From Candidatus Woesearchaeota archaeon (GTDB taxonomy: Archaea; Nanobdellota; Nanobdellia; Woesearchaeales; CG1-02-33-12), in NCBI GenBank assembly GCA_003561825.1, contig PWVO01000026.1:1-11303 (forward strand): a stretch of DNA of 11,303 bases, in the 5' to 3' direction. Positions 6,447 to 11,303 of the stretch are shown here, piece by piece (the first letter of the stretch is position 1; the number at the start of each line of letters is the position of its first letter). A program made the translations under genes and the position numbers. Under the pieces are notes generated by a model. That model had not been told where the DNA came from. It did not search any database and was given only the letters and a program-made list of their open reading frames with translations.

Positions 6447-6827
6447 TTACTTTACTGATATGCTTGAAGTTGATCTTGTGGCTCCAACTCCCGGAGCACT
6501 GTGGGTTATTCTCTTCCTTGTAAGGGCAAATTCACCAATGAAGTGGCCTATCATCTCTGGCTGCACAATCACTGCGACAAATTCCTTGCCATTATAGACT
6601 CTTATTGTTTTTCCAACCATTGACGGCAGTATTACTATGTCGCGGCAGTGAGTCTTTATGTTGTTTCCTGTGCTTATGTTTTTCATAAATGTTCTTTTTT
6701 CATCAGACTGCTCCCTAAGCATAGTTCTTCTCTGCCTTGAAGGAACCAAATCTGCGAATTCTTTTGCGCTTATTCCTTTAAGCTCTTCAAGTGTTTTTCC
6801 CCGGTATGTGAATTCTTTTTTTGCCAT
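6447..6827 (-). CDS. rps19: 30S ribosomal protein S19 (uS19)
   Basis: uS19 is in the head of the small subunit and contacts the large-subunit central protuberance. The 126-residue protein contains the S19 signature at 79-103: NGKEFVAVIVQPEMIGHFIG, then EFALT. It ends RKRITHSAPGVGATRST, as in archaea and eukaryotes. The N-terminal MAKKEFTYRGKTLEELKGIS block is also archaeal. The ATG at 6827 follows the L2 stop with two bases between (TAA-AA-ATG), with AAGGAAG further upstream as a possible ribosome binding site. Confidence 0.97.
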   Translation of the reverse strand: MAKKEFTYRGKTLEELKGISAKEFADLVPSRQRRTMLREQSDEKRTFMKNISTGNNIKTHCRDIVILPSMVGKTIRVYNGKEFVAVIVQPEMIGHFIGEFALTRKRITHSAPGVGATRSTSSISVK

Positions 6828-6829
6828 TT

Positions 6830-7543
6830 TTATTTCTTCTTCCTTCCTGTTCTTCTTGGGTGAATAGCTCCGACTTTTCTTCCTGGAGGTGCGTTCTTAG
6901 GAGCTATTGTAGGCTTGCCTTTGTGGGCTGAGCTTGTTCCGCCAAAAGGGTGGTCAACTGCATTCTGCGATGTTCCGGAAACACTTGGCCACAGCTTGTT
7001 CTTTGCTTTCATTGCAAAAAATTTCCTTCCTGCTTTCAGGAAAGGCTTTTCTTTTCTTCCGCTGCCTGCAACTACGCCAATTGAGGCCCTGCACTCTGGG
7101 TTGAATGCCTTCTTCTTTTTTGACGGGAGAAGCACCATTATGCTGCCTGGTGCTTTTGTCACTATTTTTGCGAAATTTCCCGATGCCCTGACAAATTTCC
7201 CGCCGTCTCCTGGCTGGTTCTCAATGTTGTAAATGAGCGCGCCTTCAGGGATTTCTTTAAGCTTGAGTGAGCTGCCTTTTTCCATTGAGGCTCCTTCTCC
7301 TGACTGAATCTTGTCACCAACCCTAATGCCTTCAGGTGCTATAATCAGCTTCATTATGCTGTTGTCATAGCGCAATACTGCCAATGGGGCTGAATGTCCA
7401 GGGCATTTCAAAAGGTCAACTACTTCTGCTCCCAAAAGGCCTTTGTGGCTTAAGTGCGAGGCTTTTCCAAAATACCTAAAGCTCGGAGCCCTGTATGTAG
7501 GGCCTCCTTTTCCTCTTGCCTGCTGTATTAAGTTTTTTCCCAT
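6830..7543 (-). CDS. rpl2: 50S ribosomal protein L2 (uL2)
   Basis: uL2 is a core large-subunit protein close to the peptidyl transferase centre. The 237 residues match archaeal length. It starts MGKNLIQQARGKGGPTYRAP and contains NQPGDGGKFVRASG (109-122) and NAVDHPFGG (194-202). The histidine of the DHP triplet (H198), equivalent to the essential E. coli His229, is present; the phenylalanine two residues later is, to my knowledge, a normal archaeal variant. It ends NAPPGRKVGAIHPRRTGRKKK minus one residue, as expected. The start forms TAA-A-ATG with the L23 stop. Confidence 0.97.
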   Translation of the reverse strand: MGKNLIQQARGKGGPTYRAPSFRYFGKASHLSHKGLLGAEVVDLLKCPGHSAPLAVLRYDNSIMKLIIAPEGIRVGDKIQSGEGASMEKGSSLKLKEIPEGALIYNIENQPGDGGKFVRASGNFAKIVTKAPGSIMVLLPSKKKKAFNPECRASIGVVAGSGRKEKPFLKAGRKFFAMKAKNKLWPSVSGTSQNAVDHPFGGTSSAHKGKPTIAPKNAPPGRKVGAIHPRRTGRKKK

Positions 7544-7544
7544 T

Positions 7545-7802
7545 TTACATCAGCCCAAGCTGTGTTGCTATGTCTATTGCCGGTGTGTCGGGGCTTAGCT
7601 TTACATATGCTTTTTTTCTGCTGCCCTCTATTGATGTGTTTATTTTTATTACCTTGACCTTGAACATCTCTTCTATTGCTTTCTTTATGTCAGGCTTGTC
7701 TGCATCCCTGCTTACAACAAAGACAAGCTTGTTCTCTGACTCCATAAGCCTTACTGACTTCTCTGTTGAAAGAGGGTATTTGATTACTTTGTGCGATTCC
7801 AT
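7545..7802 (-). CDS. rpl23: 50S ribosomal protein L23 (uL23)
   Basis: uL23 lies at the tunnel exit and is a docking site for SRP and other nascent-chain factors. The 85-residue protein begins MESHKVIKYPLSTEKSVRLM and contains NKLVFVVSRDADKPDIKKAI and EMFKVKVIKINT, the full alpha/beta L23 fold. It lacks the bacterial exit-loop extension, as is normal for archaea. The start forms TAA-A-ATG with the L4 stop. No ribosome binding site is seen upstream. Confidence 0.97.
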   Translation of the reverse strand: MESHKVIKYPLSTEKSVRLMESENKLVFVVSRDADKPDIKKAIEEMFKVKVIKINTSIEGSRKKAYVKLSPDTPAIDIATQLGLM

Positions 7803-7803
7803 T

Positions 7804-8607
7804 TTACATGAATAATTTTTTCTCTGAAAGCTCTTTTACTGCTGATTTTGTCCATATTGTAAGCCTTCCCGGGCTGATGCCTGAGCTTAAGGCCTTTGCA
7901 TTAAGTGACTTGACTGTTCTTGCGCTCACTCCTGGTATGTTTCTCGCGGACTTGATAAGGCTGCAGTCTTTTGAGACCACGATTAATGGGCCTGTTTTCC
8001 TGACATATCTCCTGCCTCTTTTCTTTCCCTTGCCGCCCCTTATGCTTTTATGCTCTATTCTCTGGAGCTCTTTTTCAAGGCCCAGCGCTACAAGTGTGTT
8101 TCTTACATCTTTTGTTTTGTTTAATGACTCTATCTTGTCATCTATTATGAAAGGGAATATGTCTGGGATGCTGTGGTTTTTTGAGACAAGGTCTTTAATC
8201 ATTGTTGCTGAGATTGCTGACCTGATAGCCTTTCTTCTTTCTTTTTTGTTTATTTTTTTCTCAATGTTTTTTTCTGCTTTTGGAGGGTGGGCCTTTCTTC
8301 CACCGACTGTGCCCGGAGCAAATGCGCCGACCCAGTTCATTCTCAGGCCGCGCCTGCTCATTATTTTTCTCGGCACTCTTGAGATCCCGTAGCCATAAGA
8401 TGTCTTGTACGAGTGCCTTCTTCTTGACAGCTCTGCTGAGGACTTTTTTCCTGCCCTGGGGTCTGAGCCATATGGCTGCTTTTCCGCGCTGTTTATTGAG
8501 AGCACTGCTCTCTTGATTAAGTCTGGCCTAATCTCCTCGCTGAACTGCTGCGGGAGGCTTTCCTGGCCTATTTCTTTTTTTGATTTGTCCAGTATTGGTA
8601 CTTTCAT
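7804..8607 (-). CDS. rpl4: 50S ribosomal protein L4 (uL4)
   Basis: uL4 has a globular domain and a long loop reaching into the exit tunnel. The 267-residue protein has the archaeal/eukaryotic loop pattern at about 46-110: YGSDPRAGKKSSAELSRRRH, RVPRKIMSRRG, and APGTVGGRKAHPPK. The C-terminal half has the basic GGKGKKRGRR block (191-200) and the LIVVSKDCSLIKSARNIPGV region. The ATG overlaps the L3 stop by four bases (ATGA). No ribosome binding site is obvious, so reinitiation after L3 is likely. Confidence 0.96.
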   Translation of the reverse strand: MKVPILDKSKKEIGQESLPQQFSEEIRPDLIKRAVLSINSAEKQPYGSDPRAGKKSSAELSRRRHSYKTSYGYGISRVPRKIMSRRGLRMNWVGAFAPGTVGGRKAHPPKAEKNIEKKINKKERRKAIRSAISATMIKDLVSKNHSIPDIFPFIIDDKIESLNKTKDVRNTLVALGLEKELQRIEHKSIRGGKGKKRGRRYVRKTGPLIVVSKDCSLIKSARNIPGVSARTVKSLNAKALSSGISPGRLTIWTKSAVKELSEKKLFM

Positions 8608-9560
8608 TTTCTTATGTGCTCTATGCTGAGTTTTTCAGCTCTTTGCTTTCTGTCAGGCCTTACTGCGTGGTTAAGCAGTATAAGCCTTTTCTGGTGGCCC
8701 TGAACCGAGCCCTTGACAATTATGTAATCATTTTTTACATTTCCATAATGAGGAAATCCGCCTTTAAGGTTGATGTCTTCTGGCTTTGCTGATATCATAA
8801 TTATCTCTTTGTTGTATTCTGTCCTTGTGTGATAGCCCATCTGGCCTGCCTGCGCAACTCTCCAGATAGCTGACTGCTGCCATGGGCCGAGGTTGCCTGC
8901 TGACCGCCTTTTTTTCTCTGACTTGTGCGATTTCAGCGAGATGCCGAACCTTTTTACCGGGCCCTGAAACCCCTTTCCTTTTGTCACAGCATGAGTGTCT
9001 ATTAATTGGCCATCTTTGAAAACATCTTTTAGTGTAATCTCTTTTCCGAGCTTTTCTTTTGCATATGCAAGCTTCTGCTCTTTTTCTCCGCCTAATGATA
9101 TCTCAAATATCTCTGGCTTTTTCTTGCCAATGCCTGTAAGCGAGGGCTGTGTATATGCAATGATTCTTATATCGTCATAGTCAGAAATGTCTTTGCCCTG
9201 TATTTCTTTTTTTGGGAGTGTTATTTTTCTTGCAAGGTTTTTGTCATTTGTTTTTGCAAGAATTTCGCCGACTGGGTTTATGCCATAGCCTGATTTTTTG
9301 TAAAACCTGATAGCAGCAACCTTGAGGGGAGGGCATTCTATTACTGTTACTGGCATGAAAACACTGCTGCCTTTTGTCATTGAGTTTGGCCTTTCATCCC
9401 TGAACAGGATGTGTGTCATCCCAGCTTTGTAGCCTGCAAAAAAGCATGGCGATGTCTCTTTTAAAAGAGCAACAGACCTAATTCTGGGGTGCTCGCTTTT
9501 TGCCCTTTTCCTGGGCCAAAACTGCATGCTTCCATGTCTTGGGTTTCTTGATTTAGCCAT
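8604..9560 (-). CDS. rpl3: 50S ribosomal protein L3 (uL3), first gene of the operon
   Basis: uL3 is an early-assembly protein near the peptidyl transferase centre. The 318-residue protein shows archaeal/eukaryotic features: MAKSRNPRHGSMQFWPRKRA at the start, GYKAGMTHILF (43-53), and the key GKGFQGPVKRFGI block (195-207). SEKKRRSAGNLGPWQ and RVAQAGQMGYHTRTE follow. The ATG at 9560 gives the standard N-terminus. There is no convincing ribosome binding site just upstream (AATAAGCAGAAA then ATG). The region 9561-9850 separates it from a divergent gene, so the main operon promoter should lie there. Confidence 0.97.
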   Translation of the reverse strand: MAKSRNPRHGSMQFWPRKRAKSEHPRIRSVALLKETSPCFFAGYKAGMTHILFRDERPNSMTKGSSVFMPVTVIECPPLKVAAIRFYKKSGYGINPVGEILAKTNDKNLARKITLPKKEIQGKDISDYDDIRIIAYTQPSLTGIGKKKPEIFEISLGGEKEQKLAYAKEKLGKEITLKDVFKDGQLIDTHAVTKGKGFQGPVKRFGISLKSHKSEKKRRSAGNLGPWQQSAIWRVAQAGQMGYHTRTEYNKEIIMISAKPEDINLKGGFPHYGNVKNDYIIVKGSVQGHQKRLILLNHAVRPDRKQRAEKLSIEHIRK

Positions 9561-9646
9561 TTTCTGCTTATTTCAGGATAAATATGCCTATTACCCTCTT
9601 TTTAGCACAAAAAAAGCCTTTTAGTTAAGCTTTTCTTTTAGAACAA

Positions 9647-9665
9647 GTTTATATGCTAAACTTTG
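9647..9665 (-). promoter_or_regulatory. Candidate promoter for the ribosomal protein operon
   Basis: On the minus strand the sequence CAAAGTTTAGCATATAAAC has a BRE-like CAAAG followed by a TATA-like ATATAAAC. Transcription would start near 9624, giving a leader of about 64 bases before L3. Competing minus-strand boxes are TTTAAATA at 9707-9714 (leader of about 125 bases) and ATATTTAT at 9578-9585, which is slightly too close to the ATG for an ideal leaderless start. This assignment is from motif and spacing only. Confidence 0.35.
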
Positions 9666-9706
9666 TACTGAAAAGCTTTTTTTCAGGCTTGTTTAGTTGT
9701 TTATGA

Positions 9707-9714
9707 TATTTAAA
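9707..9714 (-). promoter_or_regulatory. Alternative upstream TATA-like box for the ribosomal operon
   Basis: TTTAAATA on the minus strand is a good archaeal TATA match. It would start transcription near 9684 and would place the A/T-rich hairpin at 9612-9634 inside the leader. The surrounding stretch 9700-9745 holds three TTTAAA words, so chance matches are likely. Confidence 0.25.
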
Positions 9715-9810
9715 CCCTTTATTATGATTTAAATACTTTAAATGAATCTTTGGAGTGAATTCGGGCTTGTTTATAAATCTTGTTGTTTGGGATTTTGATG
9801 AGTCTCAAAA

Positions 9811-9827
9811 ACAAAGTTTTTAATATT
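9811..9827 (+). promoter_or_regulatory. Candidate promoter for the lipoprotein-ligase pair, near-leaderless
   Basis: ACAAAGTTTTTAATATT combines a BRE-like ACAAAG with a TATA-like TTTTTAATATT centred about 28 bases before the ATG at 9851. That is the spacing expected if transcription begins at or next to the start codon. The absence of a ribosome binding site before this ATG fits a leaderless message. A second box, TTTATAAA at 9770-9777, could give a leader of about 50 bases instead. Confidence 0.45.
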
Positions 9828-9850
9828 GGGCCGGGTTTTTACTTAATAAT

Positions 9851-10336
9851 ATGGCAAAGATTAATTTAACTTCAGTGGCCCTGGCTGCAATTGTGTTTTC
9901 TGCGCTGTTGTTTGCTTCTGGATGCAATGATGATTCTGGTGAAGAGATTGTCAGAGATGAGTCAAGGACATTTTCCGCGCAAATTGCAGCAGAAAGCATA
10001 GAGATTGATATCTCGGATTTCTCCTCTGATAAAGAAGAGTACAAGTCCCATGAGGAGATTAAGCTGAGTGTTTCTGTTCAAAGCAGTGAAAAAGCTGAAA
10101 ATATTGCTGTAAGAGTGTGGGGAATCAGGCCAAGAAGCTACTCATACATTGACAGCACAAAAGCTGTTTCTCTTGAAAAGGGCAATAATGAGATTTTGTT
10201 TGACGAGAAAGCCCCTCCGTGCACATCCGGCTGCGGTGGAGTTAATCCAGGGCCTTATGACATTCATGCTGAGATTCTGGCTGATGGTGAGATTGTTTCA
10301 GATTCTAAGATTACAATAGATCTTGCCAGGGGATAA
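9851..10336 (+). CDS. Predicted lipoprotein with beta-sandwich domain, function unknown
   Basis: I do not recognise a named family. The 161-residue protein starts with a short basic/polar head, a hydrophobic stretch (about residues 8-22, VALAAIVFSALLFA) and a lipobox-like ASGC, giving Cys25 as the probable lipidated N-terminus of an exported, membrane-anchored protein. The mature part begins acidic and polar. From about residue 52 it alternates short beta-strand-like segments (EIKLSVSVQ, NIAVRVWGI, NEILFDE, YDIHAEILADGEIV, KITIDLA), resembling an Ig-like or CARDB-type sandwich. A C-x3-C pair (C124, C128) in PPCTSGCGGVNPGPY lies in a loop before a strand. The archaeal lipobox is often A/S-G-C, so the -3 alanine is acceptable. 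It stops one base before the ligase gene, so the two are probably co-transcribed. The link may be only genome compaction. Confidence 0.75.
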   Translation: MAKINLTSVALAAIVFSALLFASGCNDDSGEEIVRDESRTFSAQIAAESIEIDISDFSSDKEEYKSHEEIKLSVSVQSSEKAENIAVRVWGIRPRSYSYIDSTKAVSLEKGNNEILFDEKAPPCTSGCGGVNPGPYDIHAEILADGEIVSDSKITIDLARG

Positions 10337-10337
10337 T

Positions 10338-11165
10338 ATGGAAGAGATTAGGCTTCTTAAGCTTATTAGGGGTAATGGAAGAATGCAGATGGCTCTTGAC
10401 GAGGCAATTGCTATTTCATGCTCTGAAGGCAAATCCCTGCCTACTTTAAGGTTTTATTTTTTTGATCCTCCGGCAATTACACTTGGCTTTGGGCAAAATA
10501 TTAAAAATTTTAACCTTGAAAGGATTTCTGAGAAAGGTTTTGGTTATGTAAGAAGAATGACTGCAGGCACTGCTGTGCTGCACAAGAATGACCTTGTTTA
10601 TTCTTTGGTTCTTCCTGAAAAAGATCTGCCTGATGAGGTAACTGATGCCTATAATTATCTCAGCGACGGGCTTGTTAACGGGCTTATAATGCTTGGCCTG
10701 AATGCTGAAAAGAGAAAGAAAGCAGCTGCTGAGGATAAAAAAAGAAGTGACAGCTGCTATCTTAATGAGAACCCTTATGATGTTGTTGTTAATGGAAAGA
10801 AGATTTCAGGCAATGCCCAGATGAGATATTATATGGATAAAGGCCAGGCTGTTGTGCTGCAGCATGGTACTATTATTATTGAGGATAATTTTGGTGAGCT
10901 TGTTGACTGCCAGAATTTCAGTGAAGATAAGAAACAAGGGATTTATGAAAGGGGCAGAGAAAAAATAACCTCTATTGAGGCTGAGCTTGGCGAAAAGCCA
11001 AGAATTGAGGATATTGAAAAAAAGATGATAGAGGGATTCAGCAAGCTTTTCGAAAAAAAAGGAATCTCTTTTTCTGCAGGAGATCTGAGCAGTTATGAAA
11101 AAGGACTTGCTGAAAAGCTTTACAAAGATAAATACAACACTGAACCCTGGAACCACAAAAGATAG
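10338..11165 (+). CDS. Lipoate-protein ligase / octanoyltransferase family protein (LplA/LipM-like)
   Basis: Members of this fold (BPL/LplA/LipB) attach lipoyl or octanoyl groups to a lysine of lipoyl domains in 2-oxoacid dehydrogenases or the glycine-cleavage H protein. The 275-residue protein has LRFYFFDPPAITLGFGQ (37-53), the substrate-binding motif RRMTAGTAVLH (72-82), YDVVVNGKKISGNAQ (147-161) with K154/K155, and VLQHGTIII (173-181). It ends LAEKLYKDKYNTEPWN, as in LplA and LipM proteins. C140 lies where LipM-type octanoyltransferases carry their catalytic cysteine, so LipM activity is as likely as ATP-dependent ligation. The binding motif is unusual: the common form has a Gly-Gly pair where this reads Ala-Gly. 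The ATG at 10338 is preferred over a TTG 15 bases upstream because AGGGG lies 5 bases before it. Confidence 0.88.
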   Translation: MEEIRLLKLIRGNGRMQMALDEAIAISCSEGKSLPTLRFYFFDPPAITLGFGQNIKNFNLERISEKGFGYVRRMTAGTAVLHKNDLVYSLVLPEKDLPDEVTDAYNYLSDGLVNGLIMLGLNAEKRKKAAAEDKKRSDSCYLNENPYDVVVNGKKISGNAQMRYYMDKGQAVVLQHGTIIIEDNFGELVDCQNFSEDKKQGIYERGREKITSIEAELGEKPRIEDIEKKMIEGFSKLFEKKGISFSAGDLSSYEKGLAEKLYKDKYNTEPWNHKR

Positions 11166-11173
11166 GATTCAAA

Positions 11174-11303
11174 TCAGAGAAGATACTTCCCTGTAACAAG
11201 CTTCTTAAAAGGGTTTAAAAGATAAGACTCTGCTGATTTTGCAAACCTTACACCTATTGGATCTTTGTGTGCTCTGAAGTGAGGGAAATATGTCCTATTA
11301 AGA
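11174..11303 (-). CDS. 3' end of an unrecognised minus-strand gene, cut by window edge
   Basis: Reading the minus strand from 11302, an open frame of 42 codons runs to a TGA at 11174-11176 with a protein-like composition: LNRTYFPHFRAHKDPIGVRF, then AKSAESYLLNPF and KKLVTGKYLL. The 5' part is outside the window. It converges on the ligase gene with only 8 bases between the stop codons, and no terminator structure is visible in that gap. I cannot assign a family from this fragment. The call rests on an uninterrupted frame and plausible residue use only, which is modest evidence at this length. Confidence 0.5.
   Translation of the reverse strand, partial: LNRTYFPHFRAHKDPIGVRFAKSAESYLLNPFKKLVTGKYLL

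Larger units (their letters stand above)
9561..9850. other. Divergent intergenic region between L3 and the lipoprotein gene
   Basis: This 290-base stretch is AT-rich and holds no open frame that looks coding, no tRNA cloverleaf and no repeat array. It contains TATA-like boxes on both strands (minus: 9578-9585, 9647-9656, 9707-9714; plus: 9728-9735, 9770-9777, 9817-9827). A weak hairpin lies at 9612-9634, overlapping an oligo-T run (minus strand) at 9609-9615. It is best read as back-to-back promoters. Confidence 0.7.

Noticed and set aside
6830..7543. Loss of a key histidine in L2 (HPF rather than HPH)
   Set aside because: The functionally important histidine is the first one (DHP), which is present. 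Phenylalanine at the other position is, to my knowledge, a normal archaeal variant.
9700..9745. AT-rich stretch with three TTTAAA words as a possible replication origin
   Set aside because: There are no paired origin recognition boxes or nearby cdc6/orc gene. Base-poor promoter sequence between divergent genes explains it.
9790..9850. C/D-box small RNA suggested by TTGATGA near 9795
   Set aside because: The purine of the C box is missing and no CTGA D box follows at a suitable distance.

Overview
The window is almost entirely the S10/spc-type ribosomal protein operon of an archaeon, read on the minus strand. Nineteen cistrons run from L3 (near position 9560) leftwards to L32e, which is cut by the left edge: L3, L4, L23, L2, S19, L22, S3, L29, SUI1 (aIF1), Rnp1 (the Rpp29/POP4 subunit of RNase P), S17, L14, L24, S4e, L5, S14, S8, L6, L32e. 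The archaea/eukaryote-specific proteins S4e, L32e, SUI1 and Rnp1 among universal proteins settle the domain as Archaea, and the order is the classical archaeal one. Small proteins, tight packing, an AT-rich composition, lysine-rich tails and an N-terminally extended S14 suggest a DPANN lineage (Woesearchaeota/Pacearchaeota-like). That placement is inference; no 16S rRNA or other lineage marker is present.

The operon is very compact. Neighbouring genes overlap by up to 17 bases or are separated by at most 14, so only the region upstream of L3 can easily hold the main promoter. Five junctions have exactly the form TAA-A-ATG and lack a visible Shine-Dalgarno (SD) sequence, which points to translational coupling. 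Starts with other junction geometry (SUI1, S17, S4e, S14, S8, L32e) mostly have a recognisable SD. The oddest protein is L22: its normal core is followed by a tail of about 155 charged residues containing three near-identical 29-residue (87-base) tandem repeats. S3 and L32e, in the same operon, also end in lysine-rich low-complexity tails.

Positions 9561-9850 are a divergent, AT-rich intergenic region with several TATA-like boxes on both strands. To its right, on the plus strand, lie a small predicted lipoprotein with a probable beta-sandwich domain and, one base downstream, a lipoate-protein ligase/octanoyltransferase family enzyme (LplA/LipM-like). After an 8-base gap the last 130 bases hold the 3' end of an unrecognised minus-strand gene that converges on it.

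No mobile element, CRISPR array, tRNA or rRNA is visible. Most of the window is conserved housekeeping sequence. The points worth a second look are the L22 repeat tail, the junction grammar of the operon, and the altered active-site motif of the lipoyl-transfer enzyme.
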